Source: Arachidicoccus ginsenosidivorans
GTDB taxonomy: Bacteria > Bacteroidota > Bacteroidia > Chitinophagales > Chitinophagaceae
NCBI RefSeq assembly: GCF_007971385.1
Contig: NZ_CP042434.1
Location: 1,736,001 to 1,800,000 of the forward strand
Direction of reading: 5' to 3'
DNA: 64,000 bases
Part shown: positions 37,449 through 47,014 of the stretch, piece after piece
How positions within the stretch are numbered: position 1 is the stretch's first letter
Layout: each line of letters opens with the position of its first letter
Translations under genes and position numbers: made by a program
The notes under the pieces: model-generated
Seen by the model: the letters and a program-made list of their open reading frames with translations, nothing else
The model's database searches: none
What the model was told of the DNA's origin: nothing

Positions 37449-39428
37449 ATGAACAAAAAATTTAAATACTTATTGTTTATAGCGCTAGGCTATTCCGCAA
37501 GCACTTTTGGACAAATAGTCATGCCCAAAATCTTTAACGACAATATGGTTTTGCAAAGAGACCAGCCGTTAAAAATTTGGGGTTCAGCTAGTAAAGGAGA
37601 ATCTGTTCAGGTATCCTTTCATGGCCATAGCATTAAAACAACCGCAAATAATGAGGGAAAATGGGCCGTTACGTTCAAGGCGATGCCTTATGGAGGCCCA
37701 TTTCAGATGAAAATCAAAGGAAAAACAAACAGCATCGAATTTAAAAACATATTACTGGGCGATATATGGATTTGCGGTGGCCAGTCAAATATGGAATTCC
37801 CAATATCCGGGTGGACAAATGTAAAAAATTATAAAGAGGAAATCGCTAGTGCAAACCATCCTAATATTAGACTATTCACTGTCGAAAAAGACATTCGCAC
37901 CACGCCAGCCGCAGAAATAAAGGGCGGCAAATGGGAGCAGTGCAGCCCGGCAACCATCAGTCCATTTTCTGCAGTTGGCTATTTTTTTGGAAGAGATTTG
38001 TATAATAAATTGCACGTGCCTATAGGCCTAATCAATTCCAACTGGGGCGGCACCGATATTGAAACATGGATAAGCCGTTCGAGTCTGGACACAAGTAAGG
38101 AATATAAAAATGCAGTATCATCTCTTCCACAATTAAGTCTCGATTCTCTGCGAGCTATTCAGCAATCAGAATTATTAAACACGGTTAAGAAACTTCAAGG
38201 AGGATTGCCCAAAAAAGCGGATATTGCACAATGGAGAAATCCACAATTCAATAATAAACAATGGCCAACAATGCAATTGCCTGGCGTCTGGGAAGATCAG
38301 CAATTAGGTAAAAATTTTGATGGACAAGTTTGGTTTAGAAAGGAAATTACGATTGACGCAATTTCAAATAAGGACACTGCAACATTATCCCTATGTATGA
38401 TCGATGACAATGACGAAACTTACATTAATGGTGTCAAGATCGGCAGTACAGAAGGTTATAATGTAATGCGTTCCTATAAAATAAAGCCCGGTATCCTTCA
38501 TACAGGGAAAAACACAATCATCATCCATGTTACCGATGGCGGTGGTAATGGCGGAGTATATGGCTCTTCAAAAGATTTAAATTTAAACTTTAATAACACC
38601 ACAATCAATTTGTCGGGACCTTGGACCTTTCAGGTAGCCGCTATTAATTTAGGAGGAGGTTCTTTTGGCCCCAATAGTTATCCTTCCTTGCTATATAACG
38701 CCATGATAAATCCACTCATAAAGTTCAAAATTAAAGGGGTTATATGGTACCAGGGAGAAAACAATGCAATAAGAGGTTATCAGTATCGAAAAGCCATGCC
38801 CTTGCTAATAAAAGACTGGCGAAATCATTGGAAAGAAGGGAACTTTCCATTTTATTTCGTTCAGATCTCTACATATAATGCCAACAATGGCAATAGCAAT
38901 AAAGGTAGCGCCTGGGCAGAATTAAGAGAATCACAAACGAAGACGTTATCAAAAGTACCCAATGTCGGCATGGCGGTAACTACAGATATTGGCGACCCCA
39001 ATAATATACATCCAACCAACAAGCAGGATGTTGGTAAACGGCTTACCGCATTGGCACTGAAAAATACTTATCATTTTAATATCACCGCCTCCGGGCCAAT
39101 GTATAAAAGTATGCAGGTTCACGGAAATAAAATCATCCTGTCCTTTTCAGATATCGGCCATGGATTATACATTAAAGGCAGCACACTTAATGGCTTTGAA
39201 ATAGCCGGAAAAGATCGGCATTTTTACCCGGCGCAAGCAACCCTAACAGGTCAAAATGTAATGGTCCACTCAGATAAGGTAAATAGTCCTGTGGCCGTTC
39301 GCTACGGATGGGCGGATGATGCGAGTGCGGCCAACCTTTACAATAAAGATCTGTTTCCTGCTGTACCTTTCCGAACCGATACATGGCCTGCTATCACAAA
39401 AGACATCAAATACCATATAGCGCTTTGA
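37449..39428 (+). CDS. Sialate O-acetylesterase-type carbohydrate esterase (SASA family)
   Basis: The 659-residue protein has a signal peptide ending near STFGQ. An N-terminal Ig-like strand set (FNDNMVLQRDQPLKIWG) precedes the SGNH-type esterase core with IWICGGQSNMEFPI (catalytic Ser in GQSNME). A jelly-roll insert (about 255-400, WFRKEITI, ICMIDDND-type strand) follows, and the core resumes with GVIWYQGENNA and DIGDPNNIHPTNKQDVG (catalytic Asp/His region). It removes O-acetyl groups from sialic acids or from plant-type glycans. Sialic acid itself is not suggested by any neighbour, so general glycan deacetylation is the safer reading. It is the last gene of the plus-strand PUL operon and is intact. 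Confidence 0.9.
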   Translation: MNKKFKYLLFIALGYSASTFGQIVMPKIFNDNMVLQRDQPLKIWGSASKGESVQVSFHGHSIKTTANNEGKWAVTFKAMPYGGPFQMKIKGKTNSIEFKNILLGDIWICGGQSNMEFPISGWTNVKNYKEEIASANHPNIRLFTVEKDIRTTPAAEIKGGKWEQCSPATISPFSAVGYFFGRDLYNKLHVPIGLINSNWGGTDIETWISRSSLDTSKEYKNAVSSLPQLSLDSLRAIQQSELLNTVKKLQGGLPKKADIAQWRNPQFNNKQWPTMQLPGVWEDQQLGKNFDGQVWFRKEITIDAISNKDTATLSLCMIDDNDETYINGVKIGSTEGYNVMRSYKIKPGILHTGKNTIIIHVTDGGGNGGVYGSSKDLNLNFNNTTINLSGPWTFQVAAINLGGGSFGPNSYPSLLYNAMINPLIKFKIKGVIWYQGENNAIRGYQYRKAMPLLIKDWRNHWKEGNFPFYFVQISTYNANNGNSNKGSAWAELRESQTKTLSKVPNVGMAVTTDIGDPNNIHPTNKQDVGKRLTALALKNTYHFNITASGPMYKSMQVHGNKIILSFSDIGHGLYIKGSTLNGFEIAGKDRHFYPAQATLTGQNVMVHSDKVNSPVAVRYGWADDASAANLYNKDLFPAVPFRTDTWPAITKDIKYHIAL

Positions 39429-39530
39429 TAAATTAAAACAGCCCAGTTGTTATACTTTTGGTCACATGACATTTACCACTTAAATTGTCATTATCCATAA
39501 ATTGGCATAATCAACTATGAATAATGGGAG

Positions 39531-39590
39531 CTAGCAAGTCGTTTAAGATCCATCTTAATCGTCTTTTTAGCTCCCATTATACTTAAATCA
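39531..39590. terminator. Terminator-like hairpin between convergent genes
   Basis: ATAATGGGAGCTA and TAGCTCCCATTAT form a perfect 13-bp stem, with an inner TAAGAT/ATCTTA pairing. It lies between the esterase stop (39428, plus) and the DUF5107 gene stop (39604, minus). That suits a bidirectional terminator, although no long T-run follows. The rest of 39429-39603 holds nothing else I recognise. Confidence 0.6.
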
Positions 39591-39603
39591 ACCTTCAGAT
39601 TGT

Positions 39604-42600
39604 TTATAGTAGGGCATTTTGTTTCAGTAATTCGGCATGGACAATCGCCCCAACATGGGTGTTATCCGCCTTCAATACCTCTTTAAAACAAAATTCAGCC
39701 CGTTCATACTGCTCCAATCCCAGATGTCCCAGTCCTTGCAGATAATAGCAATTTAACCGGTTTCTAAAAGAAAGGTCTTCATCAAATATCAGCAAATTAG
39801 GTAAGGAGACCGCAAAATATTCAATTTCAATTTGGTCATTTTCATGAGCTTTGCCATGAGCTACCAATTGATTGAACAGCTGCTTCGCCTGAACCTTATC
39901 GCCCAGTTTTTGCCAGGCCAGGCCTTGGTAATATAGCTTATCGGGTTGCTGATCATTATAATACATCGCGTTTGCCAGTGTGATCTTACCTTTTGTAGCC
40001 GCTTTAAAATATTCATTTGCTTTATCTTCGCTTCCGCTTCTTTCATAAGCAATACCCATCCAATAAAAAATATCATTTTCCAATGTGCCGAACAACTTAC
40101 CTTCTCCTAGGTTATGAGGATAATGCTGTGCAGTCTTCAGAAGTTCAATAGCCTGATCCATTTCGGACGCTAGGATACACTGTTTAGCCTCTTCAACCAA
40201 AGCCAAAACATATTGTCCAGAGACCTTTCCTTCGCCACCCTCCCAAGGATGAAACTTGCGTGACATTAACATATCCAATGCCTTTCTATGGCTGCCCATT
40301 AAATTATACAATGTAACGTATTCTAAATAGGTATCATCACGTTGCAGTGTCAGCTCCTCATTTTTACATAAAAAGTTCAATCTTTCACCAAGCGGCACAT
40401 TTAATCGTTTATACAATTGGTCGAGTTCCATAAATACCCTGGCATCCATGGTATCCAGGTTAAATGCACGCTCAAAATAGATCTTTGCCCGCTTAGGATT
40501 ATTACGCTTATTAAAAAATGCGATACCCAGATTTCGCTGTACTGTAGGGAAAGATGGATCTAATCTGGCAGAGAGTAACCAATAATCAATTGCCTTTTCA
40601 TATTGCCTTTTATCATAAAACAGATTTCCAAGATAATAAGCGGCCTTTGCGTCAGAAGGGTTTTGAAGGATCGCATATTCCAATACCACAATATCCTGTA
40701 AACGGTTAGGAAAACATAGATAAGAATCTGCCTTATTCGCCTTTTCAAAATAAACACGTGATTTTTCTTTGGCAACCTCATCACCTGGTTGTAACCAGGC
40801 GTAACTGCATCCCAGATAGTAATAAATCATCGGACTAACAACATGCGTGGAACGCTGTTCTAGTAAGGTGAATAAAGCGATTGCTGCTTTATACATGCCA
40901 GCGTCCATAAAATCAAGCCCATATTCCATAAAGTTACGATCATCACCTCGGGACAGCTGCCATAGCCGACCAAGTTCCTCCTCCGCATCACTTTTACGCT
41001 CCATTTGTTTCAATAATGCGATATAGACAACGCTCGCCCCCAGATTAAACAAATCCTGCTCAAAGGCAGTTATCAGTATATTTTCCGCTTCTGCAATCAA
41101 GCCTTGCTTTTTCAAGGCCATTGCTAACAAGGTATAGGCTTTACTATGGTGTGCATTATTATCAATGGCCAACCCAGCATGCATGGCCGCTAGTTCAAAA
41201 TGGCCCCGCATCATATCAATTTGAGCCACAGCAAAGTAGCCTGCTTCCTTCCATGCTTTATTCCAGGTTGATTTAAAGAATGCATCATAAGCCTCATCTA
41301 TCCGGTTTAAATAACGAAGCGCCAGACCATAGTGATAATACGGTTCACCGTCATAGGGGTTGGGATTACGCTGCGTAATTGTTCTAATTGCCGCTTCAAA
41401 ATAAGGTAGACTTTGGGCAAAACGTCCACGGCGAAGATACCAAAGGCCAAGTGCTGTATTATTACGAATATCCGTTGAGTCGCGGCGTAGTGCCTCTTCA
41501 TAATAGGGAACCGGGTTGTATGTAGCGTGACGATATTGTTCCAGATGCTGGCCGGTCAGAAATAGCTGTTCAGTTGATTCAATTTCTTTTGGAAGCAGCG
41601 CCGCCTTTGCCGCTTCCGGTATTGGCTTACTCTTCTCACTTATTTTGCCAGGTAAAAGCTAAGCACTGTATGCCCGTTACCGTTTTTAATATGAACGGCT
41701 ACCTTGTCTTGCTCATAGTTTTCAGTAAAAGGAATTGATACATTGAAAATATTTTCCGGATCCAGGTCAACAGTGGTATTCAATCTACTTTCGCCATTAT
41801 AGGTCAGCATTAGTTGTAAACCAGACTGCTTAGCAGTCGCAAATAGTTTAATCGTCAGCTGATCATCTTGAGCCTCTAAGGCCAATAAAAGATCTTTGGT
41901 CGCATTCTTGACTATACCCAGCTCTCTGTACGGCAAAAAATATTGTGAAAAGGTTTTAGACTCATAGGGCATAATCCAGGAAAAATCTGGCTGGTTGTCT
42001 GTATACATTCCAGTCATCAGTTCAATGTAAGGGCCATCTTCGTCTGTCAGATTCCGATCCCAGGCCTGTCCAAAATCACTGTGTCCCCAGGTCCATTGTT
42101 TTTTACCTGGAGAGACATGATGGTCTGCTACATGTAACAGGCCAGCACCAGTATCATGTTCATAGCCTCCTACAAAATCATAGGCCGAGTTAACAGCCAT
42201 ATAAGAAGTAGGCACCGGAATATTCTTATAAAAAGAAATATCTGTTCCTGGCGCGTAGTTCACTTTATAATAAGTACCAGTAGCAATAGGAAAATCTGAA
42301 ACATCTCGTTTTCCATGATCAAAAACAGCGTTCACGTCAGAAGGGAAAACAGATTGATAAAAATCATTCACCTTGACCGCAGGATTTGCCCACCAAAGAA
42401 AAGTCTGTGGAAGGGCAGATCTGTTGTATAAAGTCGCATTAATTTCAATATAAGCACGCCCGGGATAAAGCGTAAAAGCCACCATTGCCTTTGTGTGAAA
42501 CATTTTTTCTACCTCATTGATATACACTATTTTGCTCCCATCAGCTCCCTCACCTATCTCAAAATCAACGGCTTCAAAAGTGCTTGGGCGGTGATGCTGC

Positions 42601-42964
42601 GGCCAGTTAAACTCAATGCCACCTGATATCCAGGGGCCTGTTAATCCTACAAGCGCCGGTTTAATAACCTGATTGTAATAAATAAAATGCCGGTCGGCAA
42701 TTTTATCATACGCCATTTGGATTCTTCCCCCAACTCTGGTAATATCAGGACCTTTATATATTCATTCTCCAAGTAAAGCCCTATATATTGCGCATCTTGC
42801 TTTGTATCTAAAATTTTCTCAATAACTGCATTAGGATAAACCACACCGCTACTACCCTGATAAACTCTTTTCTCAAAGAACATAGGATTCTTTTCAGGCT
42901 TGCCTACGCCATAAGTGGGGATTGTTACCATCTCCTTCCACACCTTTACCGCTTCTTGTTCCAT
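39604..42964 (-). CDS. DUF5107 domain protein with C-terminal TPR array, two apparent frameshifts
   Basis: Three reverse frames join into one 1120-residue protein. From 42964 the DUF5107 domain starts MEQEAVKVWKEMVTIPTYGV and breaks at the five-C run 42727-42731. A sixth G on the coding strand gives LPELGGRIQMAYDK and continues through the beta-rich domain (FLWWANPAVKVND, WTWGHSDFGQAWDRN). It breaks again at the four-T run 41643-41646, where an extra A gives YLAKISEKSK. After that an open frame carries at least ten tetratricopeptide repeats to the stop. I see no signal peptide, so it is probably cytoplasmic. DUF5107-TPR proteins occur in PULs but have no established activity; the aldose-epimerase-like look of DUF5107 suggests sugar binding. 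The sugar-porter gene lies 40 bp upstream in the same direction. Confidence 0.85.
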
Positions 42965-43004
42965 AAATATGCTATTAATTTCTTTTAACGTCTTATAATG
43001 TCAT

Positions 43005-44330
43005 TTAATGTCTAATCAAATTTTGATCTAGTTCTTCCAGTGTCTTCCCCTTGGTCTCTTTTACTTTAAAGAGTATAAAAAGGAATCCTATCAAGCAAAC
43101 AACTGCATAGATATAAAAGGTTTTATCGCCTAAATGATCAAATAACACGGGGAAAGTAAACACTAAAATAAAATACGCAACCCATAAGCCTATAACCGCA
43201 ATTGAAATCCCTGCATCCCGGATACTGGTTGGAAAGATCTCCGAAATTAAAACCCAGGTAACCGGCGCAAGAGACATGGCATATACGCCTATAGCCGCCA
43301 GCAAGAACCAGGAAACTTCAGCAGAACCAGCTCCCAAGAGCTGTACAATCAAGACATAGAGTATCGCCAGACCGCCAGCGCCAAAAAGCATGAGCGGTTT
43401 ACGGCCAAGTTTATCCACGAATAACATGGCCGCAATAGTAAAGACCAGATTCACTCCTCCAATAAATACGGTTTGCAATAATTGATCATCCGTTGATGCG
43501 CCAATACTTTCAAAAATTTTGGGTGCGTAATTAAATACAGTATTAATACCACAAAATTGTTGAAAGGCAGCAAGCCCTATACCGATTAATAAAACAGGCA
43601 AAAAGGCTCTTTTCAACAAAACATTATAGTTGATTTTTTGAGAACCCCCACTCAGACCTCCTTTGATTTGGCGGATCGTATCCTCTGCATAGGATCCGGC
43701 GCCAATCCTTGACAAAACAGAGCGGGCTATTTCTTCCAGTCCATTTTTAACCAACCATCTTGGACTCTCTGGTAGAAAATAGGCACCCAACCAAAATAAA
43801 CAAGAGGGTACCGCCCCCAGACCAAACATCCACCGCCAGGCATCGGCCCCTTCATTTCTTAGCCAGTAATTGACAAGATTCGTGATCAGTATCCCAAGTA
43901 CTACTGTAAGCTGATTAATAGCGACCATTCGGCCCCTATATTTTGCGGGCGCAATTTCAGCGATATACATTGGGGAGAGCATGGAAGCCATCCCCACTCC
44001 AGTACCCGCTACAAAACGAGCCACAACAAAAAATAACCTTCCCGGCGCAAAGGCCATTGCTAAAGAGGAGATGGCGAATATCTCGGCAGCCAGCAACATT
44101 CCTGGTCGCCGACCATACTGGTCTGCGACCTTACCGGCAGCAAAACAACCTAAAATAGCCCCCAAAGCAAGACAGCCTGTTGCAAATCCCTCCCACGTCG
44201 GATCCAGATTAAACTGCTGTTGTAAAAAGGGCAGTGCCCCGGAAATCACTGCGAAGTCAAATCCAAATAAGTAACCGCCTAAGGCAGAAATAAAAGAGAT
44301 CCGCAAAACAAACCTATGGTGAAACTTCAT
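43005..44330 (-). CDS. MFS sugar porter family transporter
   Basis: The 441-residue protein has 12 predicted membrane helices and the sugar-porter signatures: GYLFGFDFAVISGALPF in helix 1, the DQYGRRPG loop between helices 2 and 3, PESPRWLV after helix 6, QQFCGINTVFNYAP in helix 7, DKLGRKP between helices 8 and 9, and PVTWVLISEIFPTSIRDAG in helix 10. It should import a monosaccharide such as fucose, xylose or galactose by proton symport across the inner membrane. It lies 40 bp upstream of the DUF5107 gene and forms an operon with it, divergent from the GH29 fucosidase gene. The gene is intact. Confidence 0.93.
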   Translation of the reverse strand: MKFHHRFVLRISFISALGGYLFGFDFAVISGALPFLQQQFNLDPTWEGFATGCLALGAILGCFAAGKVADQYGRRPGMLLAAEIFAISSLAMAFAPGRLFFVVARFVAGTGVGMASMLSPMYIAEIAPAKYRGRMVAINQLTVVLGILITNLVNYWLRNEGADAWRWMFGLGAVPSCLFWLGAYFLPESPRWLVKNGLEEIARSVLSRIGAGSYAEDTIRQIKGGLSGGSQKINYNVLLKRAFLPVLLIGIGLAAFQQFCGINTVFNYAPKIFESIGASTDDQLLQTVFIGGVNLVFTIAAMLFVDKLGRKPLMLFGAGGLAILYVLIVQLLGAGSAEVSWFLLAAIGVYAMSLAPVTWVLISEIFPTSIRDAGISIAVIGLWVAYFILVFTFPVLFDHLGDKTFYIYAVVCLIGFLFILFKVKETKGKTLEELDQNLIRH

Positions 44331-44868
44331 AAAATAGATTATTTACTGATAGTGCAGATTTGTATTAGGACGATACCTTCGCTTATGGTATAATCCCATC
44401 AATTATAGAATATGTATCATTTGTACAAGCGAAATTAAACTGAATTCATCATGTAATAAATGGATTAAATGGATAATTCAATGGACAATTTTACGATTCG
44501 GGAGACTTCTGGAGGAGGCAAATCACCTTAAACAATAGAATCCTACTAAAATGACTAAATCTACCCCCTAATCCTCCATCAAAGCGATTTATTGAAGCAG
44601 AGTCTCGCACGTCTGTTAGCAACCAACGGTTTTAACCAGCAATTTTTCTGATTACCTATAAAATACTGTACTAAAAAGAATAAAAAGTTAGCAACTTTTG
44701 TTGTTATTTTAGCTCCTCTTTCTTTGCCTAAACCACTTCAATAACTAATTATCAAAGACTTATAATACTAAAAACACCCATCCATCACACAAGTCTTTCT
44801 ATAGCTTTCAGCTCCAGGCCAAAAACAGCTTATATTTGTTAGCTATTGACAAAACATTAAAATAGATC
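44331..44868. other. Divergent intergenic region between sugar porter and GH29
   Basis: In these 538 bp I see no gene or RNA. The GH29-proximal end holds a good -7 element, listed separately. The porter promoter on the minus strand was not identified. Confidence 0.5.
44831..44838 (+). promoter_or_regulatory. Bacteroidetes-type -7 element (TATATTTG) of the GH29 gene
   Basis: TATATTTG matches the TAnnTTTG consensus exactly and lies 30 bp upstream of the GH29 start codon, predicting a short leader of about 24 bases. No clear -33 TTG is present at the expected spacing. Confidence 0.5.
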
Positions 44869-46205
44869 ATGAAAAAAGCCTTTGTAATAGCATCCCTGCT
44901 GTGTTGCCTTTTTGTAACCAGCCAAGCACAATTCCAATCATATACCCCTACTCAGTCCAATTTGGAAGCCAGAGAGTGGTTCCAGAATAATAAATTCGGC
45001 ATGTTTATCCATTGGGGCCTTTACAGTATTTTGGGTGACGGTGAATGGGCAATGAATATCCAGAATATCCATGTCAAGGATTATAATAAACTGGAGGGCT
45101 TTTTCAACCCTGTTTCCTTTAATGCCCATGACTGGGTCGCTAAAGCCAAAAATGCTGGCATGAAGTACATCACCTTGGTTACCCGCCATCATGACGGCTT
45201 TAGTATGTGGGATACCAAGTATTCTGATTTTAATATTATGCATACCCCCTATCATAAGGATATCGTAAAAGAAATTGCAGACCAGTGCCACAAACAAGGC
45301 TTAAAAATCTTTTTTTATTATTCGCTGCTAGATTGGCGAAGAACCGATTATTCATACTGGACAGGCAGAACCGGCAAGGGTACTGGCAGAACGGAAAAAG
45401 GCAATTGGCTGGATTATATTCAGTTTATGAAAAACCAGCTCACAGAACTATTAACCAATTATGGCAAAGTCAGTGGTATCTGGTTTGACGGCTATTGGGA
45501 TCAAATGCCCGAAGAAAGCAAGGATAGGAAAGATTCAACCTTTATCGACTGGCATATTCAGGAACTATATACGCTGATCCATAAATTGCAGCCAGACTGT
45601 ATGATCGGCAACAACCATCATATGACACCGATCCCCGGAGAAGACTTCCAAATGTTTGAAAGAGATATCCCTGGTCAGAATGCGCATGGCCTAAGCTTTC
45701 AAAAGGTCTCTCAACTTCCCCTGGAAACCTGCGCGACTTTAAATGACTCATGGGGTTTTACCTTAAAAGACGATCATTACAAAACACTTCCTGAGTTTGT
45801 TGGCATGCTGGCTGGTGCCGCCTGCAGTAACGCTAACTTGTTGATGAATATCGGACCTATGCCCAATGGGTTATTTGCGAAGCCTTTCAATAAGGCACTG
45901 GACAGTATGGGCACCTGGATCAAGACCTATGGTGAAAGTATCTATGGCACAAGAGGCGGTTATATCGGCCTTCAAAAATGGGGCGGAATCACTCAAAAAA
46001 CAGGAAAAGTATATTTACATATTCTAAAGCCACAGGATACACCGGTTACGCTTACAGGGTTCCCTCACAAAAAATAAAGGCGTCTTATCTATTGCGGGAC
46101 AAAACCCCCATCAAGGTTTCTCTAAAATCCGGCGCCCTTACCTTTACCACTCCTCAGGTTTCCGAGGCTGATCCAGATGCAGTGATTGTTCTGGAAGTAG
46201 AATAA
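44869..46205 (+). CDS. GH29 alpha-L-fucosidase, one apparent frameshift near the C-terminus
   Basis: The protein has a signal peptide (LLCCLFVTSQAQ) and the GH29 barrel: NKFGMFIHWGLYSILG, YITLVTRHHDGFSMWDTKY, KIFFYYSLLDWRR and GIWFDGYWDQ, whose Asp-207 matches the catalytic nucleophile, then NDSWGF. The frame stops at 46077 just after a six-A run (46069-46074). A seventh A continues into KIKASYLLRDKTPIKVS and ends at 46205, adding the beta-domain C-terminus and giving 445 residues, a usual GH29 length. It is a retaining exo-fucosidase acting on alpha-1,3/1,4/1,6 (or broader) linkages, and complements the GH95 enzyme. It is probably periplasmic. Confidence 0.92.
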
Positions 46206-46240
46206 ATAGCAAGCCGCTGATAATTAGCTTAATAACCTTA

Positions 46241-46277
46241 TAGGCATGTCTGATAACACAGACATGCCTATTTTTTT
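46241..46277 (+). terminator. Rho-independent terminator after GH29
   Basis: A perfect 10-bp stem (TAGGCATGTC / GACATGCCTA) with a 10-base loop is followed by seven T. It begins 36 bp after the corrected GH29 stop codon, which supports 46205 as the real gene end. Confidence 0.92.
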
Positions 46278-46302
46278 CAATATGCCTCCTATTGCTTAAT
46301 TT

Positions 46303-46310
46303 TACATTTG
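46303..46310 (+). promoter_or_regulatory. -7 element (TACATTTG) of the polysaccharide deacetylase gene
   Basis: TACATTTG matches TAnnTTTG and lies just after the GH29 terminator. Transcription would begin near 46316, which excludes the TTG at 46308 as start codon of the next gene and points to the TTG at 46347. Confidence 0.5.
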
Positions 46311-46346
46311 AGTTATCCAGATATCCCAACAATAAAACACCGAACC

Positions 46347-46991
46347 TTGTATCTGATCAAAACAAATTTCCTTTTTAAGCTAATATATCCTGGCAGGATC
46401 TGGAAATTACCCCCCACAACTGCACCAGATGGGAAAAAGGCCCTCTATCTCAGTTTTGATGATGGTCCGCATCCAGAGGCCACTGTCTTTGCCTTGGAAA
46501 CCCTGAAAGCATTTAATGCCAAAGCCACCTTCTTTTGCCTTGGAAAGAACGTTAGAGATTATAAGGATATTTTTCAGCAAATATTAAATGAAGGGCACAC
46601 AGTAGGCAATCACAGTTTTAATCACCTGAATGGCTGGAAAACAAAAACAAATGATTATCTAGCAGATATAAAGCTGGCCGGCACCCTGATAGACTCCCCT
46701 TTATTCAGACCGCCCTATGGCCGGATGAGTAAAAGCCAGCAAGCCGCGCTACAACAAACATCTCCTGAAACCCGTATTGTTATGTGGGATTTATTGAGCG
46801 GAGACTTTGACATAAATATCACCCCTGAAAAATGCTGGCATAACGTCCAGAAAAATACCCGTCCAGGTTCCATTATTGTCTTTCATGATAGTACCAAGGC
46901 TTTTGAAAGAATGCGATTTGCCTTACCGGCCACTTTGGAATATTTTTCCAGGCAGGGCTACGTATTTAAACCGATACCTATGGAAAAATAA
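46347..46991 (+). CDS. Polysaccharide deacetylase (CE4/NodB homology domain)
   Basis: The catalytic NodB domain carries all five CE4 motifs in order: LSFDDGPHPE (metal-binding Asp pair), GNHSFNH (His-x3-His), RPPYG, MWDLLSGDFD and IIVFHDS. It is likely a metal-dependent deacetylase of cell-wall or envelope polysaccharide. No ATG is available. I choose the TTG at 46347 (reading LYLIKTNFLFKLIYPG), because family members start with a similar Tyr-Leu-(I/V)-Lys segment and because the candidate promoter covers the more upstream TTG at 46308. The product is then 214 residues. It has no signal peptide, though the hydrophobic N-terminus could anchor it. It stands alone between the GH29 terminator and a convergent TonB receptor gene. 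Confidence 0.85.
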   Translation: MYLIKTNFLFKLIYPGRIWKLPPTTAPDGKKALYLSFDDGPHPEATVFALETLKAFNAKATFFCLGKNVRDYKDIFQQILNEGHTVGNHSFNHLNGWKTKTNDYLADIKLAGTLIDSPLFRPPYGRMSKSQQAALQQTSPETRIVMWDLLSGDFDINITPEKCWHNVQKNTRPGSIIVFHDSTKAFERMRFALPATLEYFSRQGYVFKPIPMEK

Positions 46992-47014
46992 GAAATTACC
47001 TTATTTATTCACGC

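Noticed and set aside
46308-46346. TTG at 46308 as start of the polysaccharide deacetylase
   Set aside because: It overlaps the TACATTTG promoter element, and the added residues do not look like the family N-terminus.
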